Assembly: GCA_002386405.1 (NCBI GenBank)
Contig: DGIP01000200.1
Coordinates: forward strand, 372 to 28,918
Direction: 5' to 3'
From: Stenotrophomonas maltophilia
Lineage (GTDB): Bacteria; Pseudomonadota; Gammaproteobacteria; Xanthomonadales; Xanthomonadaceae
Length of the DNA: 28,547 bases
In this document: piece by piece, positions 19,018 to 26,263 of the stretch
How the letters are laid out: each line of letters starts with the position of its first letter
Position numbering within the stretch: position 1 is the stretch's first letter
The notes under the pieces: generated by a model
The model's input: the letters and a program-made list of their open reading frames with translations, nothing else
What the model was told of the DNA's origin: nothing
Database searches by the model: none
Program-made: the position numbers and the translations under genes

Positions 19018-20143
19018 TCAGGCGTCGAGGCGTTTGGAACCGACTTCCAGGCCCGACTTCAGGCTGGCTTCGACGAATTCGTCGAGGTCGCCATCGAGCA
19101 CCTTCTGGGTGTCCGAACGCTCAATGCCGGTACGCAGGTCCTTGATGCGGCTCTGGTCGAGCACGTAGTTGCGGATCTGGCTGCCCCAGCCGATGTCGGA
19201 CTTGGTCGCTTCCACCGCATCGCGCTCGGCGTTGCGCTTCTGGATTTCCAGCTCGTACAGCTTGGCGGCCAGCATCTTCATCGCGTTGTCGCGGTTCTGG
19301 TGCTGGCTGCGGCCGGTCTGGCAGGCCACGACCGTATTGGTCGGGATGTGCGTGATGCGCACCGCCGATTCGGTCTTGTTGACGTGCTGGCCACCGGCGC
19401 CGGACGAACGGTACACGTCGGTACGCAGGTCGGCCGGGTTGATGTCGATCTCAATGTTGTTGTCGACTTCCGGCGACACGAACACCGAGGTGAAGCTGGT
19501 GTGGCGGCGGTTGTCCGAATCGAACGGCGACTTGCGCACCAGGCGGTGCACGCCGGTTTCGGTCTTCAGCCAGCCGTAGGCATAGTCGCCTTCCACGCGC
19601 AGCGTGGCCGACTTGATGCCGGCAACATCGCCACCGGACACTTCCATCAGTTCGGTCTTCCAGCCGCGCGATTCGCACCAGCGCAGGTACATGCGCAGCA
19701 GGATTTCGGCCCAGTCCTGGGCTTCGGTGCCACCGGCACCGGCCTGGATGTCGACGAACGCCGGGGCGTTGTCCATCTTGCCGGAGAACATGCGCTGGAA
19801 TTCCAGCTGTTCCACGTGCTTCTGGTACTTGTCCAGGTCGGCGACCACGGCCAGGGCGGTATCTTCGTCCTGTTCGCTTTCAGCCAGTTCCAGCAGTTCG
19901 CCGGATTCGGCCAGGCCATCGAGGATGGTGGCGATGCCGCCCACGGTCTTTTCCAGGCTGGAACGCTCGCGGCCCAGGGTCTGGGCATATTCGGCGTTGT
20001 TCCAGATATCGGGGTTTTCCAGTTCCCGGGTTACTTCTTCCAGACGCTCTTTCTTGGCGTCGTAGTCAAAGATACCCCCTGAGCGAGAGCACGCGATCGG
20101 TGAGATCGGTGATTCGCTGGCGCACGGGATTGAGCTCGATCAT
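19018..20143 (-). CDS. prfB: Peptide chain release factor 2, programmed +1 frameshift
   Basis: RF2 ends translation at UGA and UAA. The gene is in two frames: 25 codons from the ATG at 20141-20143 ([16 protein letters not shown], ending LRGYL) reach an in-frame UGA at 20066-20068, and the remaining 349 codons continue in the +1 frame ([10 protein letters not shown], from 20067) to 19018. The total is 374 residues (E. coli 365). The UGA-recognising SPF motif ([15 protein letters not shown]) and the catalytic GGQ ([16 protein letters not shown]) are present. The frameshift is the normal autoregulatory device of this gene, not damage: low RF2 makes the ribosome pause and slip. TACAAT at 20178-20183 is a possible -10 box. 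rpfD ends 55 bases upstream on the same strand. Confidence 0.97.
20065..20080 (-). promoter_or_regulatory. RF2 programmed frameshift site
   Basis: Read leftward: AGGGGG (20080-20075, an internal Shine-Dalgarno), TAT, then CTT TGA C (20071-20065). This is the classic RF2 recoding signal: the ribosome on CTT slips one base forward, skips the stop and reads GAC. The order and spacing match the E. coli site. Confidence 0.97.
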
Positions 20144-20198
20144 ATCGGCGGTAATGAAGGCTTGGGACAAGACCGGAATTGTAGCCCAGAGCGCTTGT

Positions 20199-21110
20199 TC
20201 ATGTTGCTGTCGGCGTCGCGGCAGGCTCGGCCGGTGCGGGCCCCTGCCCCAGTGCGGCGCGCAGCACCGGCAGCTGGCGGCGGCTGCACGGCAGCATGCT
20301 GCCATCCTTCAGGTGTGCGCGGGCCTCCCCGCTGTCCAGCGGCTCGATGGAGACCAGGAAGCCCAGGTTGAGCACGTAGCTGCGGTGGATGCGCACGAAC
20401 CGGGCCGGGTCCAGCTGTGCCTCCAGCGCCGCCATCGTGCTGCGCAGCGGGTACTCATGGCCGCGCACGTGCAGGTTCATGTAGTTGCCGGCGGCCTGGG
20501 CGTACTCGATGTCGGCGGTGGCCACCAGGAAATCCCGGCCCAGCTTGCGCACCAGGAAACGCTGCGGGCGCTCGACCGGCTCTTCCGGCGGGGCATCGTC
20601 GGGCGCGGCCAGCAGGTGCGCCTCGCCCTGCCGGCGGCGGCCGAACCAGCTGAAGAAGTGCTCCAGCGCCACGAAGCTGAAGAACGCGCGCACGTCCTTG
20701 AGGTACTCGTACAGGATCCGGGTCGGCCAGGCCGAGCCGTCCACGTAGTGCTCGCCCACGCTGGCATAGGCCAGGTGGCGCAGCAGCATCATCCCGGCCA
20801 CGTGCAGCAGCGACCAGCCCACGCTGGCCAGCAGGTACAGCGGCAGCCGCCGTTTCCAGGTATCGGCATGCAGCGGCCAGCGCTGGCAGCCCCACCACAG
20901 CAGCGGCAGGGTCAGCAGGATCATGCCGGCGCTGCTCAGCTCCCACGTCATCGGCTCCCACAGCGCCAGCGCCTCACCCCGGCGCTGGGCGTCCATCACC
21001 TCGACCACGGCATTGGCCACGCCGCTGCCGAGCAGGATGGCGGCCCAGACCAGCAGGCGGCTGGTGGGCCGCCAGCGCGGGGAACTTCGGTGGGGCACGT
21101 TCGGGTCCAT
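20199..21110 (-). CDS. rpfD: RpfD, membrane-anchored LytTR-type DNA-binding regulator
   Basis: A 303-residue regulator with about four hydrophobic segments in its N-terminal half (17-37, 61-76, 89-111, 139-156) and a C-terminal LytTR DNA-binding domain at 184-283 (FLVRKLGRDFLVATADIEYA, RFVRIHRSYVLNLGFL, LPCSRRQLPVLR). It has no receiver domain, so it resembles membrane-bound LytTR regulators responding to membrane or protein signals. In X. campestris the LytTR gene at this place in the cluster is rpfD. The start at 21108-21110 has no recognisable Shine-Dalgarno and lies 2 bases from a 9-bp hairpin. It is 45 bases downstream of the VIT/vWA gene, probably in one transcript. The last 15 residues are a low-complexity Ala/Pro/Thr tail. 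Confidence 0.82.
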   Translation of the reverse strand: MDPNVPHRSSPRWRPTSRLLVWAAILLGSGVANAVVEVMDAQRRGEALALWEPMTWELSSAGMILLTLPLLWWGCQRWPLHADTWKRRLPLYLLASVGWSLLHVAGMMLLRHLAYASVGEHYVDGSAWPTRILYEYLKDVRAFFSFVALEHFFSWFGRRRQGEAHLLAAPDDAPPEEPVERPQRFLVRKLGRDFLVATADIEYAQAAGNYMNLHVRGHEYPLRSTMAALEAQLDPARFVRIHRSYVLNLGFLVSIEPLDSGEARAHLKDGSMLPCSRRQLPVLRAALGQGPAPAEPAATPTAT

Positions 21111-21112
21111 GC

Positions 21113-21140
21113 ATCGGGCGCCGGGGAATCAGCGCCCGAT
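21113..21140 (-). promoter_or_regulatory. Hairpin over the rpfD ribosome-binding region
   Basis: A perfect 9-bp stem (ATCGGGCGC at 21113-21121 with GCGCCCGAT at 21132-21140) with a 10-base loop ends 2 bases before the rpfD ATG. There is no T-tract, so it is not an intrinsic terminator. Folded in mRNA it would cover the whole ribosome-binding region. Confidence 0.55.
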
Positions 21141-21155
21141 TCTACGGGCTGCGGC

Positions 21156-24077
21156 TCAGCGCACGTCGAACTCGCCCACCAGCACGGTGTCGGCACTGTC
21201 CTTCAGGCGCATGGTCACCTGCTGGTCCTGCTGGCGGCGGCTGCCCCAGTGCGTGCTCAGGCGCAGGGTCAGCGTGGTGGCCCCGGTCACCAGCTGCTCG
21301 CGGCTGCCGAAGTAGTTCGCCTCCACCTTGTAGCGGCCGGGCTTGGCCTGGCGCAGCGAGAACTGTTCCGGACCGTAGCCACCGGTGAAGTCGCGCGACA
21401 TCTGGCCGCCCTGCCAGGTCAGCCGGTTGCCGTAGTAGGCGCGCTCGCCGTTGGGGTCGGTCACCCACAGGTCCATGTCGCTGTTGTCGCTGTCCCAGCT
21501 GAGTACCACGCGCAGGTCCAGCGGCATCGGCCGGCGCAGCCGCGGGTCCACCGCGCGGGCATCCACCCCGGTGCGCGCCACCAGCGTGGTCAGCTCATCC
21601 AGCGCGATCAGCGAGATGCCGTCGAAGCGTTCGTCCCACGGCCGCACCACCACCTCGTTGAACGCGGCCAGCGCCGCCTGCGGCTGGTTGTCCGCTTCCA
21701 GCGCCAGGGCCAGGTCGCGGAAGCTCTGCGGCTCCTCCTCGCCCAATGCCAGCACGTCACGGAACACCGGCACCGCCAGTGCCGGTGCCTTGGCCTGCAT
21801 CAGCCGGTAGCCCAGCACGCGCAGCACGTGGCGGTTTTCCAGCTGCATCTCGGCCAGGTTGGACAGCACCCGCAGCGCCAGGTCGCGCTGGCCGTGGGCG
21901 AACAGGATGTCGGCCACGTCGAGGTAGAAGGCGCTGCTGTCGGCGTGCTGTTCGCGCTCCTGCAGGTACAGCGCATACACCGCCTCCGGCCGTGCCGCGC
22001 GCAACCGGCGTGCGTACGCCGAGTCCGGTGCCCAGGCGGCGACGGTGATGCGCAGCGCGCCCTGGTTCGCCCGGTCATCGGCATCGGTTTCCACCGCCAT
22101 ATCGGCTGCAGCATCGGCCTGCGTGCGCCGGGACGCGGTGAGCTCCACGCGATCCAGCGTGGTGGAAGCCGCCTCCGCCCGCTCGCGCTGCGCGCTTTCG
22201 GCGGCCAGCATCATGGCCGGCGCGGGCGGTGCCGGTGCGGCGGCCGGCATCGGTGCCATCAACTGCTTGCTCGACGCCGCCGCCGGGGGTGCGCCTTTCG
22301 GCCAGGCCCGGTTCCACCATTGTTCCCGCTCTGCGAACTGCAGGGCCAGCTTGTCCAGGCGCGCGCGGCGGGCGCCGGCCTCGTCATCCAGCGTCACCGC
22401 GTGCAGGCGGTCGTAGTCCTGCTGCAGCGGTCCAGCCGGGCGGATGCCATAGCGCAGGTAGTCGTCCAGCGTTTCCAGCACCAGCAGCGAGGTATCGGCG
22501 CCGACCAGGCCAAAGCGCTGCGACAGCGCCTGGATCGCGCCACGGTTGCCCACGGGATCTGCGGCCAGTTCGCGGCGCCGGGCCTCCGCCCAGGCATGGG
22601 CGACCAATGCACCGCCGGTATCGCGTGCCTGCGCCAGCGGAATCGCCAGCGCCTGCCGCGTGCCGTCTGCAGCCGGCAGGTGCACCCGCAGTAAGCCGTC
22701 TGCGTGCTGCATCCGGGCCAGCACGCGCACCCAGCCCTGGTCGGCGCGTTCGGCATCCACGATCAGGTCGGCCAGCCCATCGCCTTCGGCCTGCACGTTG
22801 CCCGGGTTGTCGCGGAGCAGGCGTGCCGTCATGGACGCCACATCCTGGCTGCCGTTCACCACCAGCAGCTGCCCATGCCCTGCACGCGCCCACGCACGCA
22901 GCCGGTCGCCGTCGGTGCGTGCACCGGCACCACTGAGCGCATACAGGCGCTGGTTCGCACGCAATGCGGGGCGGTCGCGCCTGCCATAGTTGGCCAGCCC
23001 ATCGCTGACCAGCAGGTACTCGTCGATGTCGGCTTGCGCGGTCCAGTCACCCAGCGCACTCGCGCCGTCGTAGGCCAACGCCTCCAGGTGCCGGCGCAGT
23101 GCGCTCCAGTCACCGTTGCGGATGGCGAAGCGACGGATCGGCTCGGCGCGGTCACGCAGTACGGTCAGCTGCACCTCGCCGTTGCCGATGGCGCCGAAGT
23201 AGCGCTCCAGCACAGCAAGCTCCGCTGCAGTGTCGCGATTCCGCCCGGAGCCGGATGCATCCCAGAGCAGGCCCACACGATGGGGCAAGGCGCGTTGGCG
23301 GGTCTGCACCGGCACAGGCACCTGCACCATCACATAGCGCTCGCCATCGAAGCCGCCCCGCACTGCATCCACCCCGCGCGGCAGCGGCAGGGTCCAGCCC
23401 AGTTGATCCGGCAGCTGCCCACCACTGCCCTGCCACTCGGCGCGCCAGGCACCGTCGCGCAGCGCCAGGGCCAGCGTCGGCGGTCCGTGAATCACCGGCA
23501 CACCGGTAGCGACCGCATCCAGGCGCAGCTGTACCGACCTGGCCTGCCCCACGAACTGCAACGGCAGGGTCCAGCGCAGGCCCTCCCTGCTCACCGGCAG
23601 CGCCTCACGCACCGTCAGCGCCACCCGACGCGTGCCCAGCGCAGGAATGGGGTAGATCCGCAGGCGGAACTGGTTGCCCGCCGTCTGCTCCAACAGGCCC
23701 GGATCAACCCGCCGCCGCTCGATCGCCTCGAACACCTGGCGTCCCTGCGCCTTGGGCACGGGCACCGCATCGCGCAGCACGCCATCGATATCCAGGGAGA
23801 AGGCGGTTACCTGCTGGCCGTCGGCCAACGGAAATTCCAGCGCGCCTTCCAGCACGCGCCGGTTCGGGTTGCGGAACACCAGTTCGATACGGGTTTCGGC
23901 CAGGCCGGCCGCCACATGGCTGTCGATGCGCGCCTGTTCCAGCTGCACCGGCTGTTCCGCACCGGCCACCTTCAGCAGCGGCTCGACCAGGCGCTGCGCT
24001 GCCGCCGTCGGCATGCCCGCTCCCCCACCCACCCACAGCAACAACCCCAAGCCGATACCACGCAGCACGCTGTCCAT
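21156..24077 (-). CDS. Exported VIT and von Willebrand A domain protein with C-terminal DUF2135
   Basis: A 973-residue protein with a signal peptide (1-27, ending AAAQ), a VIT domain (about 28-165, including LEFPLADGQQVTAFSLDIDG) and a vWA domain from about 266 with the metal-site motif DASGS (273-277; LLWDASGSG). A helical region with GYGIRPAGPLQQDYDRLH-type sequence and an Ala/Pro-rich linker follow. The linker holds TTLDRVELTASRR (639-651), which resembles the TonB-box start of Xanthomonad outer-membrane receptors. TPR-like helices (about 690-830) and a C-terminal DUF2135/YfaP-like beta domain (from 855; DSDMDLWVTDPNGE-like) complete it. The ATG at 24075-24077 has AGGAG upstream; a longer frame to 24335 crosses the divergent gene. 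It is probably periplasmic or surface-attached. Its function is unknown. Confidence 0.85.
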   Translation of the reverse strand: MDSVLRGIGLGLLLWVGGGAGMPTAAAQRLVEPLLKVAGAEQPVQLEQARIDSHVAAGLAETRIELVFRNPNRRVLEGALEFPLADGQQVTAFSLDIDGVLRDAVPVPKAQGRQVFEAIERRRVDPGLLEQTAGNQFRLRIYPIPALGTRRVALTVREALPVSREGLRWTLPLQFVGQARSVQLRLDAVATGVPVIHGPPTLALALRDGAWRAEWQGSGGQLPDQLGWTLPLPRGVDAVRGGFDGERYVMVQVPVPVQTRQRALPHRVGLLWDASGSGRNRDTAAELAVLERYFGAIGNGEVQLTVLRDRAEPIRRFAIRNGDWSALRRHLEALAYDGASALGDWTAQADIDEYLLVSDGLANYGRRDRPALRANQRLYALSGAGARTDGDRLRAWARAGHGQLLVVNGSQDVASMTARLLRDNPGNVQAEGDGLADLIVDAERADQGWVRVLARMQHADGLLRVHLPAADGTRQALAIPLAQARDTGGALVAHAWAEARRRELAADPVGNRGAIQALSQRFGLVGADTSLLVLETLDDYLRYGIRPAGPLQQDYDRLHAVTLDDEAGARRARLDKLALQFAEREQWWNRAWPKGAPPAAASSKQLMAPMPAAAPAPPAPAMMLAAESAQRERAEAASTTLDRVELTASRRTQADAAADMAVETDADDRANQGALRITVAAWAPDSAYARRLRAARPEAVYALYLQEREQHADSSAFYLDVADILFAHGQRDLALRVLSNLAEMQLENRHVLRVLGYRLMQAKAPALAVPVFRDVLALGEEEPQSFRDLALALEADNQPQAALAAFNEVVVRPWDERFDGISLIALDELTTLVARTGVDARAVDPRLRRPMPLDLRVVLSWDSDNSDMDLWVTDPNGERAYYGNRLTWQGGQMSRDFTGGYGPEQFSLRQAKPGRYKVEANYFGSREQLVTGATTLTLRLSTHWGSRRQQDQQVTMRLKDSADTVLVGEFDVR

Positions 24078-24201
24078 GTGACGCTCCTGATCCGATGACG
24101 AAGGGTTGAACGCACCAGCACCGGAAACGGGGTTGGACAGCACGCCCCCTGCTGGTCCACGATCCCTTCCCCATGGAATGTTGTCGAAGAAGGATGTCCG
24201 C
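24078..24201. promoter_or_regulatory. Divergent promoter region of VIT/vWA and DUF1176 genes
   Basis: These 124 bases separate two diverging start codons. They contain an imperfect inverted repeat TGGACAGCA (24134-24142) with TGCTGGTCCA (24150-24159), matching apart from one bulged base, which is a possible operator or stem. AAGGA (24190-24194) serves the rightward gene. No firm -10/-35 was identified. Confidence 0.35.
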
Positions 24202-25251
24202 ATGCGCCTGCCCCTGATTCCCCTGCTGCTCGCCGGCCTGTTCCCGGCCGCGCACGCTGCACCGGCCAGCGCGATTACTCCCGGCGTGGCATTCAGCCAT
24301 GAGGACTGGACGCTGGCCTGCGACAACACCCGCACCTGCCGGGCCGCCGGCTACCAGGACGAGGACGCTGGCGGCGACCCCGTCTCCGTCCTGCTCACCC
24401 GACGTGGCGGCCCGGACCAGCCGATCGGGGCCGAGCTGATGCTGGGCGATTACGAGGAAAGCGACCTGCCGGCCGCCGTCACCCTGCGCATCAACGGCAC
24501 CGCGCTGGGCACCGTGGCGGACACCACCCGGTTCTCTGCGGCGCAGGTGACGGCACTCCTCAAGGCCCTGGTGAAGGACAGCCGCATCGAGCTGATCGGC
24601 GACAACGGCCGCCAGTGGACCCTGTCCGACCGCGGTGCATCGGCGGTGCTGCTGAAGATGGACGAGTTCCAGGGTCGGCTCGGCACGCCGGGCGCGATCC
24701 TGCGCAAAGGCAGCCGCGCCGAAGCCAGCGTGCCGGCCTCGCTGCCGGTACCGGTGGTGACCCTGCCCCGGCGCGTGGCCACGCGCCCGGCCGACGAAGC
24801 CCTGGCCAACGCCCCGGCGCTCCGTGCCGCACTGGCCGCCGCGACCTCGCAGGACGACTGCGAAGCACTGCACCCCAGCGAGGGCACCTATGCGGACGAA
24901 GACCCCCAGGCAATCGAAGTCAAGCGCCTGGACAGCCGCCGGCTGCTGGTGTCCATGACCTGCTGGCGCGGCGCCTACAACGCGGGCAGCGGCTACTGGG
25001 TAGTCAACGACCGCGCGCCCTACCAGCCCGCTTACATCACCAACCTGGGCGTGGACGATGACGCACTGACCATCTCGTCCTCGCACAAGGGCCGCGGCCT
25101 GGGCGACTGCTGGTCCAGCGCCAGCTGGGCGTGGAACGGCACCACTTACGTCCAGACATCAGACAGCACCACCGGCCTGTGCCGGCTGGTCGCCGCAGGC
25201 GGTGCCTGGGATCTGCCGACACTGGTGACTGAGGTGAAGGAAGCTCCCTGA
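24202..25251 (+). CDS. Exported DUF1176 family protein
   Basis: A 349-residue protein with a signal peptide (MRLPLIPLLLAGLFPAAHA). The mature part starts with the DUF1176 signature region FSHEDWTLACDNTRTCRAAGY and ends with the cysteine-containing GRGLGDCWSSASWAWNG and TTGLCRLVAAGG. Six or so cysteines suggest disulfides in the periplasm. DUF1176 proteins have no settled function. The ATG at 24202 is chosen for its AAGGA site and clean signal peptide; an in-frame ATG at 24178 would add eight charged residues before it. It is divergent from the VIT/vWA gene and convergent with the next small gene, with only 13 bases between the stops and no terminator seen. Confidence 0.88.
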   Translation: MRLPLIPLLLAGLFPAAHAAPASAITPGVAFSHEDWTLACDNTRTCRAAGYQDEDAGGDPVSVLLTRRGGPDQPIGAELMLGDYEESDLPAAVTLRINGTALGTVADTTRFSAAQVTALLKALVKDSRIELIGDNGRQWTLSDRGASAVLLKMDEFQGRLGTPGAILRKGSRAEASVPASLPVPVVTLPRRVATRPADEALANAPALRAALAAATSQDDCEALHPSEGTYADEDPQAIEVKRLDSRRLLVSMTCWRGAYNAGSGYWVVNDRAPYQPAYITNLGVDDDALTISSSHKGRGLGDCWSSASWAWNGTTYVQTSDSTTGLCRLVAAGGAWDLPTLVTEVKEAP

Positions 25252-25264
25252 GCCGCCCGCAGGC

Positions 25265-25573
25265 TCAGAACGGAAACACGGCCGAGGATGCCTGCGCGGC
25301 ATTGAACAGCTTCTGCAGCAATCGATAGTCACCCTCGGCACTGTCGTTGGTGACAAAGCGATGGGCCTGCTGATCCGCTCCACCGCGATAGAACACCATG
25401 AACTGGTTGGCTTCCAGGTTCCGGTTGAAGTCATGCCGCACCGTCATGCTGAACTCCGGTGTTCCCACCGAGACATCGTCACCCTCCGCATCGAACAGCC
25501 ACGCCAGCTCGCCCGCCTCGGTCTTGAGCAGGACTTTCTCCAGGAACGTCAATAGACAGGTCGGCAACATCAT
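25265..25573 (-). CDS. Small protein of unknown function, second gene of a coupled pair
   Basis: A 102-residue protein (MMLPTCLLTFLEKVLL start) with no signal peptide beyond a short hydrophobic start and no recognised motif; aromatic, beta-rich stretches (LAWLFDAEGDDVSV, FSMTVRHDF, QFMVFYRGGADQQ) suggest a small compact cytoplasmic domain. The start ATG (25571-25573) overlaps the stop of the upstream gene in ATGA, and GAGGA lies just before it, so translation is coupled. The partner is a membrane-helix protein, and the two probably work together. I do not recognise either family. Confidence 0.75.
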   Translation of the reverse strand: MMLPTCLLTFLEKVLLKTEAGELAWLFDAEGDDVSVGTPEFSMTVRHDFNRNLEANQFMVFYRGGADQQAHRFVTNDSAEGDYRLLQKLFNAAQASSAVFPF

Positions 25574-26109
25574 TCCTCTACTCCTCTTCGTTCCAGCGTC
25601 TCCACGCTTGATTTGATCCTGACCAGATAATCACTGAGCGTGTGGCGGGCCTCCCGGCTCATCGTCGCGCTTGTCGTGTTATGGATCGCCTTCAGGATGA
25701 TCATTTCCGCATCGTTCAACAGGGGCGTGAGCGAAGGGTGCTGGGTGAGTTCCTTCGCGTACCGCGCATCCAGCCGCGCCAGGAAGCGGCGCGCCATCTG
25801 CAATGCCCTCAAGGCCGCACTATAGTCTTTTCGCTGAACTTTCGAGCTCACGTCATCTATCAAAGAGATGACTTCGATAGCCAGAACCTTTGCTTGCTGG
25901 TGTGCGGCACGCGCGAAGGCCTTCCTTACGGCATTTCCAGCGGTTCCGGCATGCACGATCTCACCGATGGTAACGACCAGCGCAACCAATGTTGCGCCTC
26001 CGCACCAGTAATTGAAGAGGTTGATGCTGTCGGAACTGCCCCACTCGCCTTTCAGATGGACGAGCGCTGCACAGACCAACAGCCACGCACGGCGTCTTCC
26101 GGCATCCAT
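25570..26109 (-). CDS. Membrane-anchored helical protein of unknown function, first gene of a coupled pair
   Basis: A 179-residue protein. One or two hydrophobic segments lie near the start (RAWLLVCAALVHLKG at about 7-21; YWCGGATLVALVVTIGEIVHAG at about 34-55). The rest is a long, mostly helical, charged cytoplasmic part (VLAIEVISLIDDVSSKVQRKD, LRALQMARRFLARLDARYAKE). No family is recognised. The ATG at 26107-26109 is preceded by AGGA; a longer frame reaches back to 26181 but would translate the REP hairpin. The DNA of this gene is visibly richer in A and T than its neighbours, for example around 25820-25900, which hints at acquisition by transfer. The REP cluster begins only 28 bases upstream, so its own promoter must be short or within that cluster. 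Confidence 0.75.
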   Translation of the reverse strand: MDAGRRRAWLLVCAALVHLKGEWGSSDSINLFNYWCGGATLVALVVTIGEIVHAGTAGNAVRKAFARAAHQQAKVLAIEVISLIDDVSSKVQRKDYSAALRALQMARRFLARLDARYAKELTQHPSLTPLLNDAEMIILKAIHNTTSATMSREARHTLSDYLVRIKSSVETLERRGVEE

Positions 26110-26137
26110 CCGGATCGTCCTGTGCACGTAACGGTTC

Positions 26138-26239
26138 GTAGAGCCACGCCATGCGTGGCTACCGCGCGCAGCGCGGCACAAGCATCCGAAGCCGCATGGA
26201 TGCGGCGCACGTCATGGGCCCGGCGTTTGGAGCCAAACG
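26138..26239. repeat. GTAG-headed REP element followed by three further hairpins
   Basis: GTAG (26138-26141) leads a perfect 8-bp stem AGCCACGC/GCGTGGCT (26142-26149, 26153-26160), the form of the Stenotrophomonas SMAG (GTAG) REP family. Three more palindromes follow: CCGCGC/GCGCGG (26162-26176), GCCGCA/TGCGGC (26191-26206) and CGTTTG/CAAACG (26224-26239). They fill the gap after the recJ stop and could act as recJ 3' stabiliser or terminator. SMAG elements are thought to be spread by RAYT transposases; none is in the window. Confidence 0.8.
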
Positions 26240-26263
26240 AAGACATGCATCATGGGTACATCG

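Noticed and set aside
19018..20143. prfB read as a frameshifted pseudogene
   Set aside because: The break is exactly the conserved RF2 recoding site with its Shine-Dalgarno, and all functional motifs are present.
20100..22694. 864-codon plus-strand frame opposite rpfD and the VIT/vWA gene
   Set aside because: It crosses two genes with clear domains and signals on the other strand and has no ribosome site or motif.
26110..26181. Longer start for the membrane-helix protein
   Set aside because: The extension would translate the GTAG REP stem; the ATG at 26109 has a ribosome site and starts the hydrophobic segment sensibly.
26138..26239. CRISPR array or attachment site in the hairpin cluster
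   Set aside because: The palindromes differ in sequence and spacing, with no repeated unit or spacers, and no integrase or cas gene is near.
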